From Pseudomonadota bacterium (GTDB lineage: Bacteria > Pseudomonadota > Gammaproteobacteria > Xanthomonadales > Wenzhouxiangellaceae): a stretch of DNA of 64,000 bases. The DNA is taken from assembly GCA_013285445.1 (NCBI GenBank), contig CP053448.1:2897530-2961529 (forward strand), given 5' to 3'. The notes beneath the pieces were generated by a model. The model ran no database searches, was not told the DNA's origin, and saw nothing but the letters and a program-made list of their open reading frames with translations. The position numbers and the translations under genes are program-made. Below are positions 52,874-61,223 of this stretch, piece after piece; position 1 is the first letter of the stretch, and each line of letters begins with the position of its first letter.

Positions 52874-53845
52874 TCACTGACGCATCAGTTCGTAGGCAGC
52901 GCGTACCGGTTCGTACATGCCTTCGGTCGGCGGCGCGAAGCCATCGATTTCATAGAGCACCCACAACACCTTCTGGTCATCGGGCAGATGCGCCTGAGAT
53001 TCGGCCAGGCCGATGAAGGCATTCCGGATGGCCTGGACCAGATCGTCGGGCAGCCCCGGCCGGACCTGCACGCCGTCGTTGGGCAGCATGGGCGCATAGT
53101 GGAAGACGATCACCTGCTCACCGACGTCGGGGTACTGGTCACAGACCATGTTGCGGGCATCATCGTAGCTGACGCCGAAGCGGGTATCGCCGGCATAGAC
53201 CGCCAGCACCGCGGCGTCGTGCCCGCCGACGAACAGGCTCTCGATATCGTCGCTGTAGTCGATACCCCGATCCTTGAGCTGCACGGCGGGAAACAGGAAC
53301 CCCGACGTGGAGTTCGGATCAACGAACGCCACGCTCGATCCGCGCATCGCCTCGAGGTGGCCGCTGCATTCTGCAAACTTCACGGTCCGCGCCGCCCTGC
53401 CCTTGACCCGGGTTTCGCAGCGTCGCTCGGTCAGGACCGGAACATCGGCACACACTGACGGGTCATTGGTAAACCACTGCGAGCGATAGCCCGTCTCGCC
53501 CTTGCGCACCGAAACAAGGATGGTTTCAATATCGTAGCGCCGCTGACCCAGCATGGCTGCGAACGGCGGCAGCATGCCGATATCGGCCCGGCCCGAACCC
53601 AGTGCCTCGACCAGGCCGGTGTAGTCCTGCGGCACGAACGAACTGACCGGCACACCCAGCTCGGCCTCGAGATGCTCGGTCAACGGCTCGAGATTGTCGA
53701 CCAGCGCCTCGGCCTCCAGCGCCGGCACCAGCCCCAGCACCAGTTCGGTCGGCCAGCCGCGTTCGTCAACCGACTGTCCGGGACAGCACGATACGAGCAG
53801 CAGGATCAGGACAGCGGACAGCAGATTGCGCAAGCCGATTACCAT
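52874..53845 (-). CDS. phnD: phosphonate-type ABC transporter substrate-binding lipoprotein
   Basis: 323 aa from ATG 53845. The N-terminal LRNLLSAVLILLLVSCCPG is a lipoprotein signal with Cys near residue 22. PhnD signatures are VPQDYTGLVEALGSGRADI, VDPNSTSGFLFPA and the C-terminal ligand region. The second half keeps VFHYAPMLPNDGVQV and the hinge. It captures the substrate in the periplasm and hands it to PhnE. Upstream starts at 53863 and 53881 are possible. The gene is 74 bases after the TPR gene on the same strand. Confidence 0.9.
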   Translation of the reverse strand: MVIGLRNLLSAVLILLLVSCCPGQSVDERGWPTELVLGLVPALEAEALVDNLEPLTEHLEAELGVPVSSFVPQDYTGLVEALGSGRADIGMLPPFAAMLGQRRYDIETILVSVRKGETGYRSQWFTNDPSVCADVPVLTERRCETRVKGRAARTVKFAECSGHLEAMRGSSVAFVDPNSTSGFLFPAVQLKDRGIDYSDDIESLFVGGHDAAVLAVYAGDTRFGVSYDDARNMVCDQYPDVGEQVIVFHYAPMLPNDGVQVRPGLPDDLVQAIRNAFIGLAESQAHLPDDQKVLWVLYEIDGFAPPTEGMYEPVRAAYELMRQ

Positions 53846-53919
53846 GCCTGGGATCCGGCCCATGTTAGCGGAAACGGGCATTATCGGGCATGACGTTTGC
53901 GTGACGCTTCGACACAATC

Positions 53920-55974
53920 TCATGCATCGCCGGCAGGCAACAGCCCGGCATAGTGCCGCCAGTGGCCATCGGGGCGCATGGCGGCAACGGCCGGGCCAAG
54001 ACGCTCGGTCAGGCCATCGACCGGCCCCAGGTCGAACCGCGCCGCAAGGCGTCGGGCAACGCTGCCGGGCGCCTTGACCAGCTCGGCACGCTCGATCCAC
54101 TCCCAGTCAAGCGGCAGCAGTCCGGCCAGGTGCGCCAGCAGCGCCGAATCGCGTTCCTGCGCCCGGCGCATCTGTTCGATGTTGTCAAATCCCGCCAGGC
54201 GCCAGGCCAGCTCCAGATCATCAGCGCCCGCCTGCACGATGATTACCGCAGCCTGCGGGAACAAGCGGGCAAGCACGGCCAGATCCGCCGCCTGCAGCCA
54301 GGCCGGTTCGACCCGCTGCCTATCCGGCACCGGGGCAGCTCGAAGATAGCGCTTGCGGCCCAGCCTCAGTGCCGTTTCATCCAGCACAGCCAGGGCTTCG
54401 GGATCAGCGGCTGCGCCCAGGACCTGCAGGCGACGGTCTGCGTCGGCTGCCGGCAGCAGCGCCGTCCCCGGGTGCGCGGCCAGGATATCAAGCACGGCCT
54501 CACGTCCGCCGGCCGGCCAGCCAACCACGAACAGTGGCGCGCTGCGCCCGTCCCCGACTGGCTCGACCGACCACGGCCAGGCCGTGATTTCCATCCACGC
54601 CCGGGCCAGATCGTGACTTGCGATGCGCTGAGGCTGGTGAACCAAGGGGGCCGGCCGCCAGCCGCAGTCGACCAGGCATTCGGCGGCTGCTTCATATTGC
54701 CCCAGGCGATCCAGCAGATCGCCGAGCCGGTTTCGGACACGCTGCCGGGTTACTCGATCACTGCGGTTGTCGGACTGCAGCCAGCGCTTGAGCACCGCTG
54801 CGGCCGCGGCAGGATCGTCGGCGCGCTGGTACAGATCCGCCAGTATCCAGCAGGCAGCCCAATCGCCGGGATCGGCATCGACCAGGGGCCGCAACGCGTT
54901 CAGGCCCGGGGCATGAGCGGTCCCGCGCAAGGCTAAGCGGCCGAGCAGCAGACGGGCCTGGCGGTTGACGTGCCGATCTTCGCTGTCGAGCAGTGCCTCG
55001 GCTAGCGCCAGGGCTTCATCGTGGGCCGCCTGCCGCTCGGCCGCCAGGGCCTCGATCAGCCGGGCATGGTCGGGCCGGTCAGGCGCAAGCTCAGCGGCCA
55101 GCACCAGCGCACCGGATATATCCCCGCCGGCCAGCCGCAGCTCGGCCAGCAGGGCACGTGCCTGCGGCGGCAGTTCGGCTCGCTGGCCCAGTTCCTCAAG
55201 GCGGGCACGGGCTGGTCCCAGCCGTCCTGTGCGGTGCAGGCTACGCACTTCGCTGATCACGATGTCCGGGCGCTGCCGCAGCGCCTCCGACAGGCCGGCC
55301 ACCAGCGCCAAGGCTTCGCCGTCATGTCCACCTTGCTGCAGCACACCGACGAGCTCGACCAGGATCTCGGCATCACCGGGTCGCTGCACCAGCGCATTGC
55401 GCAGGCAGCGCTCGGCGAAATCGAGATGCCGGCGAGCCCTGAACACCTGCGCCATGGCAAGCTGCGCCCCGGCATCGTCCGGATCGAGTTGCACCGCGCG
55501 CGCCGCCAGCTCGTGCGCCTGCTCGAGCTTGCCGTCCACGGTCAAAAGCCGCGCCAGCAGGCTCATGGCGACAACGTTATCCGGGTCGGCCCGCAGGGCC
55601 GTTCGCAGCGCATCCAGGGCGGCGTCCGTGCGGCCTTCAGCCAGCGCGATCTGACCCAGGGCAACGCGGGCACGCGCATGATTCGGCGCCAGATCAACGC
55701 AGCGCAGCAGCGCCTCGCGGCTCTCGTGGGGTCGGTCCTGCTCGAACAGCACGCGACCGAGCTGAAACCAGCTCTCCGGCTGATCGGCATCCAGTTCGAC
55801 CGCCTCGCGCAGCAGCGCCACGGCGCCGTCTGCATCACCCTTCAGGTGTCGGCACACGCCCATCATGCTCACGAGCTCCGCGCGACGACCCAGCTGGTCC
55901 GCGGCCTGTCCCAACGCGCGCTCTGCCTCGTCATAGCGCCGGGCCTCGAACAGGCGCCGTGCCTCGTTGATCAT
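53920..55974 (-). CDS. TPR protein with degenerate sulfotransferase-like domain
   Basis: 684 aa from ATG 55974, which overlaps the previous stop (ATGA); an in-frame start at 55992 is less likely. Residues 1 to about 450 are tandem TPRs (for example PESWFQLGRVLFEQDRPHES). From about residue 478 the sequence APLFVVGWPAGGREAVLDIL aligns in style with the PAPS-binding loop of TPR-linked sulfotransferases (P-x-S-G-T), but Ser-Gly-Thr are missing. The domain may therefore be non-catalytic or bind another ligand. It closes the DUF2007-plsC-yheT operon. Confidence 0.75.
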   Translation of the reverse strand: MINEARRLFEARRYDEAERALGQAADQLGRRAELVSMMGVCRHLKGDADGAVALLREAVELDADQPESWFQLGRVLFEQDRPHESREALLRCVDLAPNHARARVALGQIALAEGRTDAALDALRTALRADPDNVVAMSLLARLLTVDGKLEQAHELAARAVQLDPDDAGAQLAMAQVFRARRHLDFAERCLRNALVQRPGDAEILVELVGVLQQGGHDGEALALVAGLSEALRQRPDIVISEVRSLHRTGRLGPARARLEELGQRAELPPQARALLAELRLAGGDISGALVLAAELAPDRPDHARLIEALAAERQAAHDEALALAEALLDSEDRHVNRQARLLLGRLALRGTAHAPGLNALRPLVDADPGDWAACWILADLYQRADDPAAAAAVLKRWLQSDNRSDRVTRQRVRNRLGDLLDRLGQYEAAAECLVDCGWRPAPLVHQPQRIASHDLARAWMEITAWPWSVEPVGDGRSAPLFVVGWPAGGREAVLDILAAHPGTALLPAADADRRLQVLGAAADPEALAVLDETALRLGRKRYLRAAPVPDRQRVEPAWLQAADLAVLARLFPQAAVIIVQAGADDLELAWRLAGFDNIEQMRRAQERDSALLAHLAGLLPLDWEWIERAELVKAPGSVARRLAARFDLGPVDGLTERLGPAVAAMRPDGHWRHYAGLLPAGDA

Positions 55975-56969
55975 TTGTCCGTCAGCGTGCATAGCTCTTC
56001 CGTCAGTCGCTGCTCGATCCAGCTGTCCAGTCGCCAGTTGGCCAGAAACCCGCAGTGCCCGCCGTGCCGCAGCATCTCCAGATCGAGTGCCGGCAGGCGC
56101 GGCAGGCCAAGAAAATCCGCCGCGGGAATCACCGGGTCGTCTTCGGCGGTAATGATCAGCGTCGGAGTCCGGAGCCCTTCGAGATAGTCGCCGGCGACAG
56201 AATAACCCTCCAGGTAAGCCTCGAGATCGGAAAATTCGGTGAGTTGTTCAACCAGCCACTCGGTCTGCTCGCGCAGCCGTTTGAGCTTGAACCAAGCATC
56301 CAGCCGATAGCGCTCGGGAAACAATGCCTGCTTGATCTTCAGCGAGCGCCGCCACTTGCGCACGAAATAGGTCTCGTAGATCGACAGTTCGCGCTCGAGC
56401 GCGTCCAGCACATGACGCGGCCGAATGACCGGGCTGACCGCAACCACACGAGGCAGCGACAAGCCACGGGCCGGGCCCTGCCGTGCAATTCTGAGCGCGA
56501 AGTTGCCGCCCAGTGAAAACCCGACCAGGTAGACCGGGCGACCCGGCCGATAGCGGGCGGAAATCTGCGCCACGGCATCGAGAACCTCCTCGAGCAGGCA
56601 GGAGTGGAACAGGCCTTCATTGAGATGGTGCGACTCACCGTGGTCACGGAAGTTGAGGCGAAAGGTGTCGAAACCGGCCTGGTCGAAAGCCAGCGCGCTC
56701 GACAGCAGATAATTGGACTCGACGCTCCCCTCCCAGCCATGCAGCAGGATCACCAGGGCATCGCGACGGTGGGACCGGGCATGATTGAAAAATCCGAGCA
56801 GACGCGTACCATCCCGGGTTTCGACGATGCAGCGCTGCGAACGATGGAGAAAGGCCGCTGCCTGACGCCGCACCCGGAGACGACGCCAGGGACCCGACGT
56901 CAGCACCGACTGCACGTGGCGGCTGGCCAGCAGACCGGTCGGTTCGAAGGGTGCTTCAGCCTTCGGCAT
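55971..56969 (-). CDS. YheT-family alpha/beta hydrolase
   Basis: 332 aa. The catalytic triad is visible: nucleophile Ser in VGFSLGGNFAL, Asp in TAEDDPVIP and His in RHGGHCGF. VILLHGWEGSVESNY gives the oxyanion region. YheT-like proteins are predicted esterases of unknown substrate; some have short- to medium-chain ester activity. It overlaps plsC by 14 bases at its start and the TPR gene at its end (ATGA). Being coupled to an acyltransferase suggests work on lipids, as inference. Confidence 0.88.
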   Translation of the reverse strand: MPKAEAPFEPTGLLASRHVQSVLTSGPWRRLRVRRQAAAFLHRSQRCIVETRDGTRLLGFFNHARSHRRDALVILLHGWEGSVESNYLLSSALAFDQAGFDTFRLNFRDHGESHHLNEGLFHSCLLEEVLDAVAQISARYRPGRPVYLVGFSLGGNFALRIARQGPARGLSLPRVVAVSPVIRPRHVLDALERELSIYETYFVRKWRRSLKIKQALFPERYRLDAWFKLKRLREQTEWLVEQLTEFSDLEAYLEGYSVAGDYLEGLRTPTLIITAEDDPVIPAADFLGLPRLPALDLEMLRHGGHCGFLANWRLDSWIEQRLTEELCTLTDK

Positions 56970-57744
56970 ACAGGCGCCTCACCGTTGCCGCGGACTGTTC
57001 GGCCAGCGCTCGCCGGCCGCGCGCGCAGTCGTGCAGGGCAGTCCCGATCGACAGACGACCGTCCAGCGGCCGCTGGGCCAGCAGCCGCAGCAGATTGCGC
57101 GGAAAGCTCTCGCCGCTGGAAAACACCACGTCCTCGTGCAGGTCAAGGCCATCCCGCTGGTAGCGAATGGCCACCGGCACCACCGCGGCGCGCGTGCGCA
57201 CAGCCGGCGCAAAAAGCGGCGCATGAAAGCGGCCAACGCCCGGCTCGGGACGAATTCCACCCTCGGGAAACACGCCGATCGTGTGACCGCGCCGCAGCAA
57301 GGCTGCCATGCGTCGGCCAACGCGCCGGCGCGAATCCAGACGCCCGCGCTCGATGAACAGCGTGCCGCCCAGCTCGGCCAGCCAGCCAATCAGCGGCCAG
57401 CGACGGATTTCGGACTTGGCCACCAGCCACATGGGCCATAGCGACTGCAACATCACGATATCCAGCCAGCTGATGTGATTGGCCACGACCAGGCAGGGCC
57501 CCTCTGGCAGGCGACCGGTCACGCGCAGTCGAACCCCGAACAGACGCAGGGTCCAACGCTGCCAGGTCATGTGGGCACGCAGCCTGAGCGGCATGCCACC
57601 AGCCGGCAGACCCCGGACCACCGGCAAAAAGCAACACAGCGTCAGCGGCAACCCAAACAGCGCGTGCAGGCCAAAAAGCGGCAGGCGCCAGATCAGTCGC
57701 CAGGTGCCGCGAAACGGCGGCTCGCGATCAGCCGCGTTGGTCAT
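56956..57744 (-). CDS. lysophospholipid acyltransferase (PlsC family)
   Basis: 262 aa from ATG 57744. One or two N-terminal membrane segments (about 20-45) are followed by the acyltransferase core: motif I NHISWLD with His90 and Asp95, motif II GTLFIERGRLD, motif III VFPEGGIRPE and motif IV VVPVAIRY. It transfers an acyl chain to lysophosphatidate or a related lysolipid at the inner membrane. The start overlaps the DUF2007 stop (ATGA). Substrate specificity cannot be read. Confidence 0.9.
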   Translation of the reverse strand: MTNAADREPPFRGTWRLIWRLPLFGLHALFGLPLTLCCFLPVVRGLPAGGMPLRLRAHMTWQRWTLRLFGVRLRVTGRLPEGPCLVVANHISWLDIVMLQSLWPMWLVAKSEIRRWPLIGWLAELGGTLFIERGRLDSRRRVGRRMAALLRRGHTIGVFPEGGIRPEPGVGRFHAPLFAPAVRTRAAVVPVAIRYQRDGLDLHEDVVFSSGESFPRNLLRLLAQRPLDGRLSIGTALHDCARGRRALAEQSAATVRRLYAEG

Positions 57745-58061
57745 TCCTCTGCCTCGCGCCTGCAGCCGCATTGCCAGCAGGCGGTAAACTGGCCCTCCAG
57801 CGCCTCCCCGCAGCGCGGACAGTGCCAGGGTGATCCTGCATCGGCTGGGGACTTCTCGAGCACCGCGCGCGCCCGCTCCAGATCGGCGGGCCTGACCCAG
57901 ACGGACGGGCGTGCGCCCTCGGCCGTGTAGATCTCGACGGCCGCCGTCCACAGCTCCATGCTGCGCAGCTGGACCTCGATATCCTGCGCCTCGAGCAGTC
58001 CGCGCACAAAGCCGGCCTCGACCGGATGATCGGCCGTTACCAGCTTGACCCACTTTTCCAA
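57741..58061 (-). CDS. DUF2007 protein with C-terminal zinc ribbon
   Basis: 106 aa if started at TTG 58061, which gives the usual short lead before KLVTADHPVEAGFVRGLLE; GTG 58130 would give a longer, non-homologous N-terminus. The first 70 residues are the DUF2007 'putative signal transducing protein' domain, and the tail CPRCGEALEGQFTACWQCG is a zinc ribbon with four cysteines. No function is proven for the family. It leads a four-gene coupled operon with plsC, yheT and the TPR gene. Confidence 0.75.
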   Translation of the reverse strand: MEKWVKLVTADHPVEAGFVRGLLEAQDIEVQLRSMELWTAAVEIYTAEGARPSVWVRPADLERARAVLEKSPADAGSPWHCPRCGEALEGQFTACWQCGCRREAEE

Positions 58062-58141
58062 GACTCTGGCTGTCCTTTTGATCCGCGCGAAGCGTAGCAC
58101 AGCAGGACACCGGATCCGGTCTCGACGCACAATCTGGCATC

Positions 58142-59215
58142 ATGGCGAGACGATCAACCGGACAGGCCGTTGGCGTGAGGAACGACAGATCATCAGCACA
58201 AATCACCATCACCGGTAACCAGCGCCGATTCCGGGCCGGCCGGAACGAAACCATACTGGCGGCGGCATTGCGCCAGGGCATCGTGCTGCCCTACAGCTGC
58301 AGAAACGGCACCTGCGCCAGCTGCAAGTGCAGGCTGCTCGACGGCCGGGTCTGCTATCCGTTCAACCCGCCGCAGGCGCTGACCGAAGACGAGCTGTTCG
58401 ACGCCCAGATACTGAGCTGCCAGGCCGTCGCCGAAGGCGATGTCGTTATCGATGCGCGCGAAATCGAACAGATCGAGGAAATCCCGGTACGACTGCTGCC
58501 GGCACGCGTCGAATCCATGGATCGGCTCACGGCGCAGGTCATGCGCCTGCGCCTCAAGCTGCCGGCAGCGGCGCGCCTGCAGTTCCTCGCCGGTCAGTAT
58601 ATCGACGTGCTGCTGGCGCAGGGCAAGCGCCGGGCATTCTCGATCGCCTCGCCACCGGGGCAGCCCGATTTCATCGAACTGCACGTCAAGCACGTCGAGG
58701 GGGGCGGCTTCACGGGCCATGTCTTCAACACCATGCAAACCGGCGAGATTCTGCGCTTCGAGGGCCCGCTGGGCACGTTCTTTTTCCGCCGCAGCAGCCC
58801 GCGGCCCGCGCTGCTCATGGCCGGCGGCACCGGCTTTGCCCCGCTCAAGTCGATGATCGAAGAACTGATTGATGCCGGCGATCCGCGCCCGATCGAGCTG
58901 TTCTGGGGCGCGCGCTGCAGCGCTGACCTTTACGCCGCCGACCTGATCGAACAATGGCTGCGATCACATCAGCGTCTCAGCTACGTGCCCGTGCTGACCG
59001 AGCCCGATGCCGACTGGACCGGTGATACCGGTCTGGTGCACGAAGCCGTCCTGCGCCGCCATCGCGACCTGTCCGGCTATGACGTCTACATGTCAGGGCC
59101 CCCGGCCATGATCCGGGCGGCTCGCGGGGCCTTTCTGAGCGCAGGTCTGCCCGAGGAGCGCCTGTTCTACGACTCGTTCGACTTCGCGCCCGACGTGCCT
59201 CCGGACAGCCGCTGA
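58142..59215 (+). CDS. ferredoxin-NAD(P)H reductase-like, [2Fe-2S] plus FAD
   Basis: 357 aa. The plant-type [2Fe-2S] domain holds Cys53, Cys58, Cys61 and Cys93 (CRNGTCASC then ILSCQ). Then come an FAD domain with RAFSIASPP and a NAD(P) domain with LLMAGGTGFAPLKSMIEE and VYMSGPPAMI. The layout is that of CDP-6-deoxy-delta-3,4-glucoseen reductase and phenol hydroxylase reductases. In gammaproteobacteria such a gene often works in redox housekeeping; the partner is unknown. ATG 58142 is used; GTG 58175 is possible. It is divergent from the DUF2007 operon. Confidence 0.87.
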   Translation: MARRSTGQAVGVRNDRSSAQITITGNQRRFRAGRNETILAAALRQGIVLPYSCRNGTCASCKCRLLDGRVCYPFNPPQALTEDELFDAQILSCQAVAEGDVVIDAREIEQIEEIPVRLLPARVESMDRLTAQVMRLRLKLPAAARLQFLAGQYIDVLLAQGKRRAFSIASPPGQPDFIELHVKHVEGGGFTGHVFNTMQTGEILRFEGPLGTFFFRRSSPRPALLMAGGTGFAPLKSMIEELIDAGDPRPIELFWGARCSADLYAADLIEQWLRSHQRLSYVPVLTEPDADWTGDTGLVHEAVLRRHRDLSGYDVYMSGPPAMIRAARGAFLSAGLPEERLFYDSFDFAPDVPPDSR

Positions 59216-59249
59216 CTGTCGCCACGACCCGGGACGATACCGGCATCGC

Positions 59250-61136
59250 TCAGGACACGTCGGCCAGATTGCCTTTCTCTTCCAGCCAGGCGCGGCGGTC
59301 GGCTGCGCGTTTCTTGCCCAGCAGCATGTCCATGACCGCATCGGTCCCGGCCGGGTCATCAACCGTCAGCTGCAGCAGGCGGCGGGTATCGGGGTCGATG
59401 GTGGTCTCTCTGAGCTGCAGCGGACTCATCTCACCGAGCCCCTTGAAGCGGGTCTCGGTGATTCTGCCCTTCATCTGCTCGGCCTCGATGCGCGCCAGCA
59501 GGCCCCTGCGCTCCTCGGCGTCGAGCGCGTAGAAGGTCTGCTTGCCAACGTCAATGCGGTACAGTGGCGGCATGGCCACGAACACCCGGCCGGCGTCGAC
59601 CAGCGGACGGAAGTGCTTGAGAAACAGCGCCGAGAGCAGAGTGGCGATATGCAGGCCGTCGGAATCGGCGTCGGCCAGCACGATGATCTTGCCGTACCTG
59701 AGCCTGGACAGATCGTCACAACCGGGATCGACACCGATCGCCACCGCCAGGTCGTGCACTTCCTGCGACTGCAGCACCTGGGCCGGATCGGTCTCCCAGG
59801 TATTGAGGATCTTGCCGCGCAAGGGCATGATTGCCTGGTATTCCCGGTTCCGGGCCTGTTTGGCGCTGCCGCCGGCCGAATCACCCTCGACCAGAAACAG
59901 CTCGGTCTCTTCCAGATCGGTCGAGGCACAGTCGGCCAGCTTGCCCGGCAACGCCGGCCCCTGTGTGACCTTGCGGCGCGCGACTTTCTTTCTGGCCCGG
60001 TGTCGCCTGAGTGCATTATCAATGGCGAGCTTCGCAATCGCCTCGCCGGAATCCACGTGTTTGTTGAGCCAGAGCGTGAACGCGTCCTTGACCACACCGG
60101 AGACAAAACTGGCCGCCGAGCGCGAGCTCAGCCGCTCTTTCGTCTGCCCGGAAAACTGCGGATCCGAAAGCTTGATCGATAGCAGGAAACTCAGCCGTTC
60201 CCAGGCATCCTCCGGCGCGAGCTTCAGGCCGCGAGGCAGCAAGCTGCGGATCTCGCAGAACTCGCGAAGCGCCTCGATCAGTCCGGTGCGCAGACCGTTG
60301 GTATGAGTGCCACCAGCCGGCGTGGGGATCAGGTTGACGTAGGACTCCTGCACCAGCTCGCCTTCGGGCACCCAGGCCAGCGCCCATTCGGCCTCCTGAT
60401 CGGCACCGGAAAAATCACCCGTGAAGGGCGTTTCGGGCAGCCGCTCAAGACCGTCCAGGCTCTCGGTCAGATAGTCGGGCAGACCGTCTTCGAATTGCCA
60501 GGTTTCGGTTTCATTGCCGGCCCGGTCGTCGAGTCTGACCTCCAGCCCCGGACAGAGCAGGGCCTTGGCCTTGAGCAGGTGTTTCAGGCGTGGACGGGAT
60601 ATGTTGGGCGAGTCGAAGTACTGCGGATCCGGCCAGAAATGGACGCGAGTACCGGTATTTCGCTTGCCCACTGATTCGATGACCCTCAGCGGTTTTTCGG
60701 TCTCGCCGCCGGCAAAGGCGATCTCGTGTTCTTCCCCGTTGCGTTTGATGCGGCAGACCAGCTTTTTCGACAGCGCGTTGACAACCGACACACCGACGCC
60801 GTGCAACCCGCCTGAAAACCTGTAGTTCTTGCCGGAGAACTTGCCGCCGGCATGCAGGCGCGTCAGGATCAGTTCCACGCCGGGCAGCTTGTGCTCCGGA
60901 TGGGGATCGACAGGCATCCCCCGGCCATCGTCGGCCACTTCCACCGAACCGTCCTCGTGCAGGACTACCTCGATGTGTCTGGCGTAGCCGGCCAGCGCTT
61001 CATCGACGGCGTTGTCGACGACTTCGGCAACCAGGTGATTGGGCCGCGCAGTGTCGGTGTACATGCCAGGCCGCCGCCGGACCGGCTCCAGGCCCTGCAG
61101 AACCTCGATATCGGACGCCTGGTATTGACTGGTCAT
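59250..61136 (-). CDS. parE: DNA topoisomerase IV subunit B
   Basis: 628 aa, the ParE length (GyrB is longer). The GHKL ATPase site shows EVVDNAVDEAL, DDGRGMPVD and GGLHGVGVSVVNALS; the Toprim part has LVEGDSAGGSAKQARNR and PLRGKILN, then ADADSDGLHI, where metal-binding DxD lies. It decatenates daughter chromosomes with ParC, which is not in this window. ATG 61136 has no clear ribosome site. It runs opposite to the reductase gene. No insertions or losses are seen. Confidence 0.97.
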   Translation of the reverse strand: MTSQYQASDIEVLQGLEPVRRRPGMYTDTARPNHLVAEVVDNAVDEALAGYARHIEVVLHEDGSVEVADDGRGMPVDPHPEHKLPGVELILTRLHAGGKFSGKNYRFSGGLHGVGVSVVNALSKKLVCRIKRNGEEHEIAFAGGETEKPLRVIESVGKRNTGTRVHFWPDPQYFDSPNISRPRLKHLLKAKALLCPGLEVRLDDRAGNETETWQFEDGLPDYLTESLDGLERLPETPFTGDFSGADQEAEWALAWVPEGELVQESYVNLIPTPAGGTHTNGLRTGLIEALREFCEIRSLLPRGLKLAPEDAWERLSFLLSIKLSDPQFSGQTKERLSSRSAASFVSGVVKDAFTLWLNKHVDSGEAIAKLAIDNALRRHRARKKVARRKVTQGPALPGKLADCASTDLEETELFLVEGDSAGGSAKQARNREYQAIMPLRGKILNTWETDPAQVLQSQEVHDLAVAIGVDPGCDDLSRLRYGKIIVLADADSDGLHIATLLSALFLKHFRPLVDAGRVFVAMPPLYRIDVGKQTFYALDAEERRGLLARIEAEQMKGRITETRFKGLGEMSPLQLRETTIDPDTRRLLQLTVDDPAGTDAVMDMLLGKKRAADRRAWLEEKGNLADVS

Positions 61137-61223
61137 CGTCTGTGCACTGTCGCTGCAACCATGGATGGGCGCAGAGTAACCCAGAACACCAGCGGCATGG
61201 CCACGACCGCTCGATCAGTCGGG

